From Methylobacterium terricola (GTDB lineage: Bacteria; Pseudomonadota; Alphaproteobacteria; Rhizobiales; Beijerinckiaceae): a stretch of DNA of 64,000 nt. The notes under the pieces were generated by a model, which was not told the DNA's origin, ran no database searches, and saw nothing but the letters and a program-made list of their open reading frames with translations. Positions 50,411 through 60,087 of the stretch are shown in pieces. A program made the position numbers and the translations under genes. The stretch lies in contig NZ_VDDA01000006.1 of the NCBI RefSeq assembly GCF_006151805.1, positions 186,001-250,000 of the forward strand. The letters are read 5' to 3'. Numbering within the stretch: position 1 is the stretch's first letter; each line of letters opens with the position of its first letter.

Positions 50411-50520
50411 GGCTCTGGGGGCTCCCGGTCGGCCCCCTCAATAGGGGAGCCGGGCCGGCGCGCGCCAGGGGCCGCCTGCCGCATTCTTAAGTGTGCCTCG
50501 GATCGGCCGCCCTGAGGGGG

Positions 50521-51075
50521 TCAGGTCTTCAGCACCGGCTCGTTGACGTCGCCGCCGCCGCGCTCGGCGAGGTAGGCCGGCTGGAACATGCACATCCGCA
50601 CCGCGTCGCGGTACTTGCCGTTGACGAAGAACTCGTCGCGCAGGATGCCCTCGGTCTGGAAGCCGCAAGAATCGTAGATGCCGATGGCGCGCCGGTTGTC
50701 CTGGTCGACGTGCAGGTAGAGCTTGTGGATGTTGAGGACCTTGAAGGCGTAGTCCATCGCGATCTGGGTCGCCCGCTTGGCGTAGCCGCGGCCCTGGAAG
50801 GACGGGTGGATCGCGATCTGGAACTCGCAGGAGCGGTGCAGGTGGTTGATCTCGACGAGCTCGACCAAGCCGGCCCGCTCGTTCTCCGGCGTGGCGATGA
50901 TGAAGCGCCGCTCGGTCTGGTTGTGGATGTTGCGCTCGTAGAGCTGCGCCAGCTCGGCGAAGGACTCGTAGGCCTCCTCGAACCAGTAGCGCATGATGCT
51001 GTCGTTGTTGTTGAGCTGGTGCACGAAGAGCAGGTCCTCGCGTTCCAGCGGTCGCAGCTTGATGGTCGGGGCCAT
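50521..51075 (-). CDS. speG: Spermidine N1-acetyltransferase
   Basis: A 184-residue GNAT enzyme that acetylates spermidine (and spermine) with acetyl-CoA, preventing polyamine toxicity. Very close to the enterobacterial SpeG pattern along its length: [55 protein letters not shown], acetyl-CoA loop [29 protein letters not shown] and [14 protein letters not shown]. Such similarity across classes suggests a mobile or strongly conserved gene. It lies 35 bp downstream of the hypothetical gene at 51110-51424 on the same strand and may be cotranscribed with it. Confidence 0.94.
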   Translation of the reverse strand: MAPTIKLRPLEREDLLFVHQLNNNDSIMRYWFEEAYESFAELAQLYERNIHNQTERRFIIATPENERAGLVELVEINHLHRSCEFQIAIHPSFQGRGYAKRATQIAMDYAFKVLNIHKLYLHVDQDNRRAIGIYDSCGFQTEGILRDEFFVNGKYRDAVRMCMFQPAYLAERGGGDVNEPVLKT

Positions 51076-51109
51076 GGTCGTCCGGTGGTGCCCGCGGGAA
51101 GCCCGGACC

Positions 51110-51424
51110 CTACTCCTCCGGCGGCGCCCCGTCACCCGCCGACAGGGCGGCGACCGCCTGCGCGAGGCGGTCCCAGCCCTCGGCGAGGCGGGTGACCTCG
51201 AGGGTGAGCCGCTCCAAGGCCGCCGCGGCCTCGGCGCCTTCCGGCGTCGCCCGCACCTCGGCGGAGATCGGTGTATCGTGGAGGGCCGCGAGCTGGTTGC
51301 GCAGCTGGCCCCGCAGGGCGGCCAGCCGCCGCCTCCCGGCCTCCCCGGGCAGCGGCCCGTCGGCGGCGTCCGCCGGGGCGTCCTCGTCCACCAGCCGCAG
51401 CCAGCGGGATCCGGTCTCGGGCAT
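51110..51424 (-). CDS. Small hypothetical helical protein
   Basis: A 104-residue protein with [20 protein letters not shown] at the N-terminus, then helical stretches [20 protein letters not shown] and [20 protein letters not shown] suggestive of a coiled coil, and an acidic tail. No family recognised. Lies just upstream of speG in the same direction. The 153 bp upstream separate it from the divergent L,D-transpeptidase gene. Confidence 0.5.
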   Translation of the reverse strand: MPETGSRWLRLVDEDAPADAADGPLPGEAGRRRLAALRGQLRNQLAALHDTPISAEVRATPEGAEAAAALERLTLEVTRLAEGWDRLAQAVAALSAGDGAPPEE

Positions 51425-51646
51425 CGCGGCCTCCGTGGTCCGGTGAGCCTCCGATGCTGCGCGCCAGGCACGAACAAGTCATTAACAAAGCCTTGAGAAT
51501 GCCGCCGACGGGAAGACGAGGCCGGACGGGTCCGAGAAAGCCCCGACCCGTCAGCAATCTGAACAGTATTTCCAGGCATGATCGCGCGCGAAAACCGCCA
51601 CATTGCGGTGGCAGGCGGTGTGTGGGCGAGGATGGAGCGGCGGGGA

Positions 51647-52882
51647 ATGGGTGTGCGGGGAAGGACGATCCTGTGCCTGGCGGCCCTGCTCGCGGGCGCC
51701 GCGCCCGCCGCGGCGGCTCCCAAGCACCTCGCCCCGGTGCCGCCCGCCACCGTCGCGCTGATGGCGGCGCGCAGCATGGCGCCCTCGGCCCCGGTGCTGC
51801 TGCGGGCCTACAAGCAGGAATCCGAGATCGAGGTGTGGAAGCGGGCGGCGGATGGCCGCTTCGTCCACCTCAAGACCTTCCCGATCTGCCGCTGGTCGGG
51901 CCAGCTCGGCCCCAAGACCCGGGCCGGCGACCGGCAGGCGCCCGAGGGGTTCTATGCGGTGGCGGCGCGCCAGCTGAACCCGAACTCGGCCTATTACCTC
52001 TCCTTCGACGTCGGCTATCCCAACGCCTACGACCGGGCCCATGGCGGCACCGGCTCGGCCCTGATGGTGCACGGCACCTGCTCGTCGGCCGGCTGCTTCG
52101 CGATGACCGACCGGCAGGTCGGCGAGATCTACGCGCTGGTGCGCGACGCGCTCGCCGGCGGCCAGACGGCGTTCCAGTTCCAGGCCTTCCCGTTCCGGAT
52201 GACCGCCCGCGCCATGGCGCGCCACCGCACCGACCGGCACATCGCCTTCTGGCGCCAGCTCAAGGAGGGCTCCGACCGGTTCGAGGCCACCGGCCGCGAG
52301 CCCCTGGTCGGCGTCGAGGGCGGGCGCTACGTCTTCGCGCCCTACCCCGACCCGGCGGTCGAGGCCCTGGCGGTGGCGCGGCGCACGGAGGAGGAGGCCC
52401 GCATCCAGGGTCTGGTCGCCGACGGCACCGAGGCCGTGCGGACCACCTACGCCGATGGCGGCCAGCATTCGAGCTTCACCGCCCTGATCAAGCGCGCCTC
52501 GGCCTTCGCCGCCCTCGGCCCGGCCCCGGGCAGCGCGGCCGCCGTGACGAGCGCCACGGCCTACGCCGCCGACGGGACCGCGCCGGTAAGCCTCGCCCCG
52601 GCCTTCATCGTGCCGGCCGGCCTCGGCGAGGTCAGCCGGCCCGAGGCCCTCGCGCTCGCCGGGCGCGAGGTGGTGGTGATCCCGGCCCGCCGGCGCCCGG
52701 CCCCGCCGATCCACCCGATCCAGGTCGCGGCGACGTTCGTGCCGCTGCCGGCGATCGAGACCGAGCCGTCGCCGTTCTCGCGCCTGCGGCTGGCCGAGGA
52801 GCCGTCCCGCCTCACCCTGGCGGCGTCGCCCGCGCCGGGCCGGCCGTTCTTCCTGACGGCCAAGTTCGTGGCGCTGCCTTGA
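51647..52882 (+). CDS. Periplasmic L,D-transpeptidase (YafK/ErfK type)
   Basis: A 411-residue exported protein. Signal peptide ([21 protein letters not shown], shown here only in part), then a YkuD-like catalytic domain: [31 protein letters not shown] segment ([17 protein letters not shown]) and the active-site block [15 protein letters not shown] with His142 and nucleophile Cys150. The C-terminal half is Pro/Ala-rich and unstructured. Such enzymes cross-link or trim peptidoglycan stem peptides in YafK-like fashion. Start chosen at 51647 for the GGAG site 9 bp upstream; ATGs at 51632 and 51578 are alternatives. Confidence 0.86.
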   Translation: MGVRGRTILCLAALLAGAAPAAAAPKHLAPVPPATVALMAARSMAPSAPVLLRAYKQESEIEVWKRAADGRFVHLKTFPICRWSGQLGPKTRAGDRQAPEGFYAVAARQLNPNSAYYLSFDVGYPNAYDRAHGGTGSALMVHGTCSSAGCFAMTDRQVGEIYALVRDALAGGQTAFQFQAFPFRMTARAMARHRTDRHIAFWRQLKEGSDRFEATGREPLVGVEGGRYVFAPYPDPAVEALAVARRTEEEARIQGLVADGTEAVRTTYADGGQHSSFTALIKRASAFAALGPAPGSAAAVTSATAYAADGTAPVSLAPAFIVPAGLGEVSRPEALALAGREVVVIPARRRPAPPIHPIQVAATFVPLPAIETEPSPFSRLRLAEEPSRLTLAASPAPGRPFFLTAKFVALP

Positions 52883-52964
52883 TCTGTGTCTCCGGGCTGC
52901 TTCGATGCGGGACGCCGGCTTCTTGCCGAGCCGATTGACCCGCCTGGACACTCACGTCGACCGT

Positions 52965-53100
52965 GTCATTCCGGGGCCGCGAAGCGGAGCCCGGAAGCCG
53001 GAACCGCCGGTCATGCCTGACGACGCGGAAGCTCGTCCGCCTGATCCTGAACCACTTGTGCTCCAGGATCCCGGGCTCCGCGGCGTGGCCCCGGGATGAC
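52965..53100. repeat. MITE-like element with 32-bp terminal inverted repeats
   Basis: A 136-bp segment bounded by imperfect inverted repeats at 52965-52996 and 53069-53100 (27 of 32 positions match; outer ends GTCATTCCGGGGCC and GGCCCCGGGATGAC). The 72-bp interior has no gene. It lies between the L,D-transpeptidase gene and the end of the porin gene. It is probably a dispersed repeat of the REP/MITE type; transposition partner unknown. Confidence 0.72.
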
Positions 53101-53147
53101 CCCGAGGGGGTGGTGACCCTTGTCGGCTTGCGAAGCCGCCGGCTGTT

Positions 53148-54416
53148 TCACCAATACAGCTGCGCCCGTCCGATGAACGCGTCCGCGTCGATCGTCCGGC
53201 GGTTGAAGTTCAGGCTCGTCGGTGAGGGCGAGGTGTGGGAGCGGACGTAGTCGAACACGAAGCGGATGTTGCGGTCCGGGTACCAGTTGATGCCGGCGGT
53301 GAAATCCTGCTCGATGCCGCCGCGGATGGAGCGGTCCTCGAGGTCGATGGCGCTGTAGCGCACCCCTAGCTCGAACACCCCGGTGCCGCCGCGGCTGACC
53401 CGCTGCGCCTCCTCGACCTGCACGCCGCCGAACACCGCATATTCGGTGGCGTAGTTCGGAGCGATCACGTAGCGCCGGCCCTTGCCGTTGAGCAGCAGAC
53501 CGGCCTGGATGTAGCCGCCCTGGAAGCTCAAGGACGGCGCACCGCCGAAGCGGCCGATCTCGGTCAGGATGTACTCGGCCTGGAGCCGGAACGGCCCGGT
53601 CTGCCACGCCGCCTCGAGCCCGACGCGGCCGATGCTCGCCGCGTCGCGGATGCCGCCGGTGTTCACGAATTGCCGTGCGAACAGGAACGCCTCGGAGCGG
53701 CTCGACAGGGTGAGCGCGCTGCCGTCGTTCGGCAGCGAGCGGTAGCTGCCGGCAAGTCCGAAATGCAGGACGTCGTTGCCGTCCTGGCTGAGCCAGGGCG
53801 CGTAGGTGATCCGGGTGGTCGAGGCGACGCCCTGCGCGCCGATGCCGGCATTGTTGATGTTGCCGCCGAACACGCTCGTCACCGCGGTCCAGCGCTCGCC
53901 GTGGGTGCCGATCGCGAGGCCGACATTGCGCGCCGGCGCGAAGGCGTCGGCGAGCGAGCGCTCGGTGAACAGGGTGTTGTTGTCGGAGATCAGCTGGTTG
54001 AGGCTGAACGGCTCCTTCATGTTGCCGAGCGCCACGATGACGTCCTTGAAGCCCTTATAGGCCACGACCGCGTCGTTGATCGGCCGGTTCGGCTCGGCGA
54101 AATCGTACTGGAAGGCGAGTTCGAGCTGCTTGCCGAGGGTCAGGTAGCTCTCGATCCAGGAGCGCCGCACGGCGATCGGCGTGTCGAACACCGTGCCGAA
54201 GCCGCGCTGCTGCACCCGCCCGGTGCCGAAATCGAGCTGCAGGCGCCCGCCGATCCGCAGGGTCGCGGCATCGTCGGGGAATTTCAGGGTGATGCCCTTC
54301 TCGTCGATGCTGAGCGTCTCGCCGAACGGGCCGGGCACCCCCTCGACGGCGGCGGCCGGGAGGCCGGCGGAGGCGAGCAGGAGGGCGGCGAGCGGCCAGG
54401 AACGGAGGGGCGGCAT
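53148..54416 (-). CDS. OprO/OprP-family (phosphate-selective type) porin
   Basis: A 422-residue outer-membrane porin. Signal peptide (PLAALLLASAGLPAAAVEG, cleavage near residue 23), no coiled coil, then a beta-barrel rich in aromatic alternating strands: TLRIGGRLQLDFGTG, RSWIESYLTLGKQLELAFQY, GNMKEPFSLNQLISDN and FTERSLADAFAPARNVGLAI, with a barrel end INWYPDRNIRFVFDYVRS and C-terminal LYW. The KEPFSLxQ and FxER motifs are typical of the OprO/P family. Anion or phosphate uptake is inferred. A monocistronic gene. Confidence 0.88.
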   Translation of the reverse strand: MPPLRSWPLAALLLASAGLPAAAVEGVPGPFGETLSIDEKGITLKFPDDAATLRIGGRLQLDFGTGRVQQRGFGTVFDTPIAVRRSWIESYLTLGKQLELAFQYDFAEPNRPINDAVVAYKGFKDVIVALGNMKEPFSLNQLISDNNTLFTERSLADAFAPARNVGLAIGTHGERWTAVTSVFGGNINNAGIGAQGVASTTRITYAPWLSQDGNDVLHFGLAGSYRSLPNDGSALTLSSRSEAFLFARQFVNTGGIRDAASIGRVGLEAAWQTGPFRLQAEYILTEIGRFGGAPSLSFQGGYIQAGLLLNGKGRRYVIAPNYATEYAVFGGVQVEEAQRVSRGGTGVFELGVRYSAIDLEDRSIRGGIEQDFTAGINWYPDRNIRFVFDYVRSHTSPSPTSLNFNRRTIDADAFIGRAQLYW

Positions 54417-54589
54417 GACCGAAATCCACTCGACAGGTGCCGCAACGCTGAACCCTATCGCATGACGGCGATGCGACCTTCAGCAGGTTCGGCGGCGATC
54501 CTCGGCCGATGTGGCTTCGATGTCACGGTCGCGTCCGGGCAACCGCTGCGTCAGGTCCGGGTTGTGTCGGGAGCCATCGAGGAACCTGC

Positions 54590-55615
54590 ATGCCCCCCGC
54601 CATCGACCGCCGCGCCTGCCTGTCGGGTCTCGCCGCCCTCGCCCTCGCGCCGATGACCGGCCCCGCCCGGGCGCAAGGCAATGCCGGCCGGTCCGACACC
54701 CTCGTGGTGATGGAGAAGGGCGACCGCGCCTTGAGCTTCTACGAGCTCGCCAGCGGGCGGCGCACCGGCCGGGTCGAGTTCCCGGGCGAGTACCCGCACG
54801 AATTCGTCGTCGACCGGGCCGGCGCGCGCGCCTACGCCGCCCTGTACGGCGCCAAGTCCTCGACCACCCCGGGTCCGGGCGGGGATTCCGTCTACGTCGT
54901 CGATCTGGCCGCCAGGAGCCTCGCCCGGACCCTGACCTGCGCGCCGTTCCGGCGGCTGCACGGGATCCGGCTCGACGCCAAGGATCGGCTGTTCGTGCTG
55001 AGCGAGGACCGCGACGTGCTCCTCGGCTTCGACGCGCCGGAGCGTGCCGAGCGGCCGGACCGGGCCGTGGCGACCGGCGGCCTCAAGGGCCACCTGTTCT
55101 CGCTGTCGCGGGACGGCGAGACGGCCTACGTCGCCAACATCCTGTCGAACACCGTGAGCCGGGTCCGGCCCTTCGCGCCGGCCGAGATGCCGCGCATCGC
55201 CGCGACCGGGCTGTGGCCGGAGGGCAACGCGCTCTCCCCCGACGAGGCGACCCTCTACGTCGCCAACCGCCGCAGCGCGACGCTGACCGCCCTCGCCACC
55301 GAAGCGATGACGGTGACCCGGACCGTGCCGACGCGGGGCGACGTGGTGCGGGTCGATTGCGGGCCGGAGGGCGACCTGATCCTGGCGAACTACGCCGAGA
55401 AGAGCCTGTCGCTCCTCGATCCGGCCTTGAAGGAGATGGCGGTGGTTGCCCTCGAGGGCGCGCCGGTGGCGCTCGCCCGCCACCCGTCGAGCCCGCTCGC
55501 CTTCGCGGCCCTGGAGAACGACCGGATCGCGATCGTCGATCTCGAGGGGCGCCGCGTCCAGGGCACCCTGGCCACCGGCCGGGAGCCGGACGTGATGGTG
55601 GTGCTGCCCGGCTGA
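54590..55615 (+). CDS. Exported YncE-like beta-propeller protein
   Basis: A 341-residue protein with an N-terminal signal (RRACLSGLAALALAPMTGPA, cleavage near ARAQG, residue 29) that carries a twin-arginine-like RR. The mature part is a seven-bladed propeller of the YncE/lactonase type: DTLVVMEKGDRALSFYELAS, YAALYGAKSSTTPGPGGDSV, LFSLSRDGETAYVANILSNT and LSPDEATLYVANRRSATLTA. Such proteins bind ligands or DNA in the periplasm, or act as surface lactonase-like scaffolds. ATG at 54590 is chosen for the GAGG site about 6 bp upstream. Divergent from the porin, and the two may be co-regulated. Confidence 0.85.
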   Translation: MPPAIDRRACLSGLAALALAPMTGPARAQGNAGRSDTLVVMEKGDRALSFYELASGRRTGRVEFPGEYPHEFVVDRAGARAYAALYGAKSSTTPGPGGDSVYVVDLAARSLARTLTCAPFRRLHGIRLDAKDRLFVLSEDRDVLLGFDAPERAERPDRAVATGGLKGHLFSLSRDGETAYVANILSNTVSRVRPFAPAEMPRIAATGLWPEGNALSPDEATLYVANRRSATLTALATEAMTVTRTVPTRGDVVRVDCGPEGDLILANYAEKSLSLLDPALKEMAVVALEGAPVALARHPSSPLAFAALENDRIAIVDLEGRRVQGTLATGREPDVMVVLPG

Positions 55616-55670
55616 CCCCGGCCGGCCCCCTCGGGGCCGGCACGGGCCGTCCGGATGGCGTGCGCGGCGG

Positions 55671-56753
55671 TTACGCCGCCCGCATCGGCCGCTTCGGCGG
55701 CTCGAACACCGTGGCGTAGTGGGTGCGGCACCAGCGCTTGCCGGTGAGCACGCGGCAGCCGCAGACGCGCTTGGTCTCGATCGCGGTGCCGTCGCCGTCG
55801 GCCCAGAGCGGGAAGGTGCAGTCGAGCAGGCCGGCCTTGAGGAACAGCACGCCCTCGCCGCCATCGGCCGCCGCCGCCGGGACCCGGCGCGACATCGGCA
55901 GCGCGACGATGCTGCCGGTCTCGGCCGCCTCGGCGGCCGCGGGAGCGGGCACCGGAGCCGGCTCCGCCTGCGCGACGGGGGCGGCCACCGGCGCCGCGAC
56001 GGGCCGCGGCGGTGCCTGGATCCGCGGCGCCTCGGCCTGGGCCGCGACCGGCGGCTTCACCGCCGGGGCCGCCTTCACGGCGGGGGCGGCGGGCTTGCGG
56101 ACGGGAGCCGGTGCCTTGTTGGCGGCGAGGAAGGCCCGGGTGGCCTCCTCGAGGGCGCGCGCGCTCATCACCGGCGCCTCGACACGAGGCTCGACGCGGG
56201 GCGCCGGCTTCTCGGCCTGCGGGGCCGCCGGCTTGGCAGTTACGGGCTTGGCGGCCGCAGGCTTGGCGGCGACAGGTTTGGCAGACGCTGCCGGTGCGGC
56301 CTCGGCCGTCAGCCGGGAGGGCAGCACCTTGGGAGCCGCCGCGGGCTTCGCGGGGGCGGCTTCGGCGGTGAGGATCCGGGAAGGCAGGATCCGGGGCGCC
56401 GGAGCCTTCTCGGGCTCGGCCTTCGCCAGCGGGGCAGCGACCGGCGGGACCGCCGGCGCGGCGGGCGCCTTGGCGGGGATGACCCTGGCGACCGTCTCCG
56501 CCGGGGCGAGCGGCCTCGTCACCGGAGCCACCGGCTTGATCACCGAAGCGGCAGGCTTGGCGACTGCGGCAGGCTTGGCGACCTTGGCCGCTGCGGCGGC
56601 CTGCTGACGCGCCAGGGCGGCCTGTGCCACCCGGCCGATCACGTCGGCGACCGTCGTGCCGACCACGCCGGCGATCTCCGCCGGCTCACGTCCCTCGATC
56701 CACAGCGCGACCGCCTTCTCGGTCGCCTCAGCCGTCCACACCGCGTCGTTCAT
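55671..56753 (-). CDS. gcrA: GcrA-like cell-cycle regulator with long Ala/Pro linker
   Basis: A 360-residue protein. The N-terminal 45 residues (VWTAEATEKAVALWIEGREP, then AEIAGVVGTTVADVIGRVAQ) are a GcrA-type helix-turn-helix, which in Caulobacter binds methylated GANTC promoters and recruits sigma-70. The middle (about 60-300) is an extreme Ala/Lys/Pro low-complexity linker with repeats such as AKPVAAKPAAAKPV. The C-terminus (LLDCTFPLWADGDGTAIETK, then CGCRVLTGKRWCRTHYATVF) matches the GcrA RNA-polymerase-interacting zinc-like domain (CxWP replaced by CTFP). Normal GcrA is about 170 residues, so this is a long paralogue. ATG at 56753 preferred over TTG at 56759. Confidence 0.83.
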   Translation of the reverse strand: MNDAVWTAEATEKAVALWIEGREPAEIAGVVGTTVADVIGRVAQAALARQQAAAAAKVAKPAAVAKPAASVIKPVAPVTRPLAPAETVARVIPAKAPAAPAVPPVAAPLAKAEPEKAPAPRILPSRILTAEAAPAKPAAAPKVLPSRLTAEAAPAASAKPVAAKPAAAKPVTAKPAAPQAEKPAPRVEPRVEAPVMSARALEEATRAFLAANKAPAPVRKPAAPAVKAAPAVKPPVAAQAEAPRIQAPPRPVAAPVAAPVAQAEPAPVPAPAAAEAAETGSIVALPMSRRVPAAAADGGEGVLFLKAGLLDCTFPLWADGDGTAIETKRVCGCRVLTGKRWCRTHYATVFEPPKRPMRAA

Positions 56754-56889
56754 TTCCAAAGGGGCTCGTTCCAGTTCGAATCGGAAAGGTGGGATATACG
56801 GTGAGTCTCCTCACCAAGTCCCTTCTCTTGACGCAAGGGTGGGATGCGACCGATCGCCTGCCCGGGCCGGAAGCGGCCATGGTCCTGCC

Positions 56890-58119
56890 TCAAACCGGCA
56901 CGCCGGCCGATTCGCCGCGCCCCGTCAAGGCCGGGGCCGCGGGCTCGCCTCGGATTTTCGCCTTCAGCGCCTGCGCCGCCCGGGCGTAGCCGCCATCCTC
57001 GCCGTCGACGAAATGGACGTGGTCGGCTTGCGCCGCGACCGGGGTGATGCAGGTGGTGAGCGCCGCGGCCTGGCGATGGAGGCCGAACCGCACCAGTCCC
57101 GCCGCCTCCGCCGCCTGGAGCTGCGCCTCGATCCGCGCCGCGAGGTCGGGGCCGCAATCGATGGTCATGCGCAGGCCGTCGTCGTATTTCCGGAAATCGG
57201 CATTCGCCACCAGTTCGTCGAGGTAGCGCGGCGCCGAGAACGCTCCGACGCTCAGGCCGAGGCGGAAGATCGCGGTGGCGAGCAGCGTGGTGCCCAGGAC
57301 GTGCAGGCGGCGCAGGGCGCGCGAGCCCCGCAGCGGACCGCGCGCCCGCACCTCGTGGGCGAACCCGGCCGGCGGCCAGCGCAGGGGCGGCGCGCCGGGC
57401 GGCAGGGGGTTGCCGTTGGCCGGCGCCTCGGCGGCGAGCCGCACCGCGTCGGCGATCGCCGCCCGCGCCGCCTCGCGGTCGGCGCCCTCGGCCGCGACCA
57501 CCAGGACCGACAGGATCAGCCCGTGCCGCGCCCGGGCCGGCTCGAACCGGCAGGTCAGCCCGGTGAGGTCCGGCTGCGCGCCGGCCGGCGCCGCCGCGAC
57601 GGCGTGGCGCCCCTGCTTCAGGGCGTGTTCCGCGAAGGCGAGGCCGCCGCCCATGAACATCGCGTAGGCGATGTCCGGCGAGGGGGCGTAGCGCGCCACC
57701 TCGACCGCGTGGCCGGCGGCCCGGATCTCGGAGACGGGCACCAGGGCGGCGCGCAAGCTCAGCCCCATCGCGTCGCGGGCCCAGGTCACCGTGGCGGCGA
57801 GCGCCCCTTTGGCCGTCTCCGCCTCGTCGGGCGCGACCAGGACGCTCGCCCCGTCGCCCCCGAACACGAAGGGCAGGTCGCGGCGCTCCAGCGCGTTGCG
57901 CAGGGCCGCGATCACCGCCGCCCCGACGAAGTTCACCGCCCGGTAGCGCCCCGCCGCGATGGCGCCGGTCGAATCGACCACGTCGGTGACCGCCACCCAC
58001 CACTCCTCCGGGACGGCGCGGTAGGCTGCGTCGTCGAGGATGCTGAGGAAATCGGTCGCCGGGGTCAGGTCGGCGTAGCGGAAGCCGTCGGCGGGTTTCG
58101 GGGGCGTCATCGTCTCCAT
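56890..58119 (-). CDS. DUF3095 protein (adenylate-cyclase-fold-like)
   Basis: A 409-residue DUF3095 protein. FRYADLTPATDFLSILDDAA is the usual start; VAVTDVVDSTGAIAAGRYRA and FVFGGDGASVLVAPDE resemble the metal-binding aspartates of a class III nucleotidyl-cyclase fold, and ARYAPSPDIAYAMFMGGGLA follows. Some relatives are annotated adenylate cyclases; whether the protein makes cAMP is not known. Start ambiguous: TTG 58128, ATG 58119, ATG 58110. It is flanked by GcrA-like and GapR genes on the same strand but separated by 136 and 173 bp gaps. Confidence 0.85.
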   Translation of the reverse strand: METMTPPKPADGFRYADLTPATDFLSILDDAAYRAVPEEWWVAVTDVVDSTGAIAAGRYRAVNFVGAAVIAALRNALERRDLPFVFGGDGASVLVAPDEAETAKGALAATVTWARDAMGLSLRAALVPVSEIRAAGHAVEVARYAPSPDIAYAMFMGGGLAFAEHALKQGRHAVAAAPAGAQPDLTGLTCRFEPARARHGLILSVLVVAAEGADREAARAAIADAVRLAAEAPANGNPLPPGAPPLRWPPAGFAHEVRARGPLRGSRALRRLHVLGTTLLATAIFRLGLSVGAFSAPRYLDELVANADFRKYDDGLRMTIDCGPDLAARIEAQLQAAEAAGLVRFGLHRQAAALTTCITPVAAQADHVHFVDGEDGGYARAAQALKAKIRGEPAAPALTGRGESAGVPV

Positions 58120-58206
58120 CCGCTCCAAACGTCCGGGGCTGTGGCGCCGGTTCCTCCCGCGAGTGGTCTGGCGGGGTTATCCGACGGCCGGGCTGCCCGA
58201 GACGAG

Positions 58207-58260
58207 AAAAGGCGCGGGCCTCCCCTCTTCCCACCCGTGGGGAGAGGAGACGCCCGCGCC
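58207..58260 (-). terminator. Terminator of gapR with long stem and T-run
   Basis: Arms GGCGCGGGC (58211-58219) and GCCCGCGCC (58252-58260) enclose a second CTCCCCTCTTCCCA/TGGGGAGAGGAG stem. On the minus strand the hairpin is followed by TTTT (complement of 58207-58210), giving an intrinsic terminator for gapR. Confidence 0.8.
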
Positions 58261-58292
58261 TCACGCGATGAAGCAGGGAACGGGGGCCTGGC

Positions 58293-58565
58293 CTACGCCA
58301 TGCCCAGCGCCTGCATGTACAGCTCCAGAATCGCCTCTTCCTCCTGGCGCTCCGAGTGGTCCTTCTTGCGCAGGCGCAGGATGGTGCGGACCGCCTTGAC
58401 GTCGAAGCCGCGGCCCTTGAGCTCCAGCATCACGTCCTTGATGTCGCCCTGGAGGCCGGCCTTCTCCTCCTCCAGGCGCTCGATGCGCTCGATGAACTGC
58501 TTGAGCTCTTCGGCGGCGACGCCCGACGAGGCGACGTCGGCGTCCGGCATGCTGTGCGCGTTCAT
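58293..58565 (-). CDS. gapR: GapR nucleoid-associated protein (DUF2312/UPF0335)
   Basis: A 90-residue protein of the GapR family: [40 protein letters not shown] and [20 protein letters not shown] are the typical coiled-coil and DNA-clamping helices. In Caulobacter GapR binds overtwisted DNA ahead of replication and transcription and helps gyrase and topoisomerase IV. Length is normal (about 85-90). ATG at 58565. Ends in a strong terminator. Lies near the GcrA-like gene. Confidence 0.93.
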   Translation of the reverse strand: MNAHSMPDADVASSGVAAEELKQFIERIERLEEEKAGLQGDIKDVMLELKGRGFDVKAVRTILRLRKKDHSERQEEEAILELYMQALGMA

Positions 58566-58764
58566 TCACGGTCTCCTTGCCGATGGGTCTGTCGTGCCGC
58601 CGGGGGCGGACGCGGCCATCAGGCACCCCAACCCACTGACGGATGGCGGCCTTCGCGGCTCGCCCTCCCGGATCTTGATAGATGCGCAACCTTACCGAGT
58701 TCTTGCGCCTCCCGGCCCGATCCCGTCAGTGCTTCCTCCGCCCGTACCCGCGCAGGCGGGGGCT

Positions 58765-59070
58765 TCAGTGCTTTTCCGCCCGTGCCGCGAAGGCGGCCGC
58801 CTGCTCCGGGCTCGCCTCGCTCTGGTGGCGCGCCTTCCACTCGTCGTAGGGCATGCCGTAGACGTGCTCGCGGCTCTGGTCCTTGCTGAGGGCCAGGCCG
58901 CGGGCATCCGCCGCGTCCTTGAGCCAGTTCGACAGGCAGTTGCGGCAGAACCCGGCGAGGTTCATCAGGTCGATGTTCTGCACGTCGGTGCGCCCCTGCA
59001 GGTGCGACACCAGCCGGCGGAAGACCGCGGCCTCGAGCTCGGTGCGGGTGGTCTCGTCGATGCCGTCCAT
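58765..59070 (-). CDS. DUF1244 domain protein
   Basis: A 101-residue protein matching the DUF1244 family: [39 protein letters not shown] with the conserved CxxC-like cysteines, and [20 protein letters not shown]. Function unknown, small alpha-helical, often beside hutG-like or DUF2312 genes in Hyphomicrobiales. ATG at 59070 with AGACGC upstream; the frame upstream is open only by chance. Fifty bp separate it from the N-formylglutamate amidohydrolase gene on the same strand. Confidence 0.88.
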   Translation of the reverse strand: MDGIDETTRTELEAAVFRRLVSHLQGRTDVQNIDLMNLAGFCRNCLSNWLKDAADARGLALSKDQSREHVYGMPYDEWKARHQSEASPEQAAAFAARAEKH

Positions 59071-59120
59071 GAAGCGTCTCCCGTGAGAAGGTCGTGAGGT
59101 CGGGGCGCGGCCCCGCCCGG

Positions 59121-59894
59121 TCAAGCGCGGGCGACCAACGGCCCCAGCAGGGCGGCGAAGCGCGCGGCCCAGTCCTCGGCCCCGGCCTCGTCGCCGATCA
59201 GGTCCTGGCGGATCTCGATCAGCGCGTTCGGCAGGCCCCGCGCCATCGCGTGGCGGTCGATCGTGTCGCCGGGCAGGCCGCCGCCATAGGGCTGGTTGTC
59301 GCCGACCGTGAACCCGGCCGGATCGGCGCGCAGGCCCGCGATCAGCGGGCCGGCGAGGCGGTCGTCGCGATCCCACAGGATGCCGACCTGCCAGGGCTGC
59401 GCCACCCCGCGCCAGGCCGGCGTGAAGCTGTGCACGGTGACGATGGCGGGCGGCGCGCCAGCCTCCATCGCGGCGGCGACGGCCGCATCGATCGCCCGGT
59501 CGTAGGGATCGTAGAAGCGCGCCAGCCGTTCGGCGACGCCCTCCGGCCCGATCCGGGCGTTGCCCGGCACGATCGCCCCGTCCGAGAGGCGCATCACCAG
59601 GGTCGGGTCGGTGCGGCCGCGATTGGGATCGATGATCAGCCGCGAGAAGGTGGTCAGCAGAGCCGGCGCCCCGAGCCGGCGGGCGAGCGAGCGCGTCACC
59701 GCCGCCGCCCCGATGTCGTAGGCGATGTGCCGCTCGAAATGCGGGCTCGCGACGCCGAGGTGGTCGAGGTCCGGCGGCACCGCGTTCGAGGCGTGGTCGC
59801 ACAGCAGGAGCAGGCCGCAGGCCGGATCGCCGGGGATCGTCTCCACGGGCTGGGGCGGGCGGGAATGGGGATGGGACGCTGTGGCGGCTGTCAT
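59121..59894 (-). CDS. N-formylglutamate amidohydrolase family protein
   Basis: A 257-residue enzyme-like protein of the N-formylglutamate amidohydrolase family (HutG-type): [64 protein letters not shown] and [18 protein letters not shown] histidine-degradation role is possible but no other hut gene is nearby. Expected cytoplasmic, metal-dependent. Start at 59894 ([11 protein letters not shown]) is the first ATG. Confidence 0.9.
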   Translation of the reverse strand: MTAATASHPHSRPPQPVETIPGDPACGLLLLCDHASNAVPPDLDHLGVASPHFERHIAYDIGAAAVTRSLARRLGAPALLTTFSRLIIDPNRGRTDPTLVMRLSDGAIVPGNARIGPEGVAERLARFYDPYDRAIDAAVAAAMEAGAPPAIVTVHSFTPAWRGVAQPWQVGILWDRDDRLAGPLIAGLRADPAGFTVGDNQPYGGGLPGDTIDRHAMARGLPNALIEIRQDLIGDEAGAEDWAARFAALLGPLVARA

Positions 59895-60087
59895 CGGGCG
59901 GATCGCTGGTGTCGGTCCTCTCCCTCATACCCAAATGGCGGGGCCGCCTCCATCGCCTCCGCACGGTGACGCCGGCCGCGTCTTGTCCTAGTGACCGTGG
60001 ACGGATCCCCGCGCCGGGCGCTCGTCCCGCGCAGGTTTTCCCACGACGACGTCGCCGCGAAGGTCGTGGCCCTCGAAGGCTTTGCCG

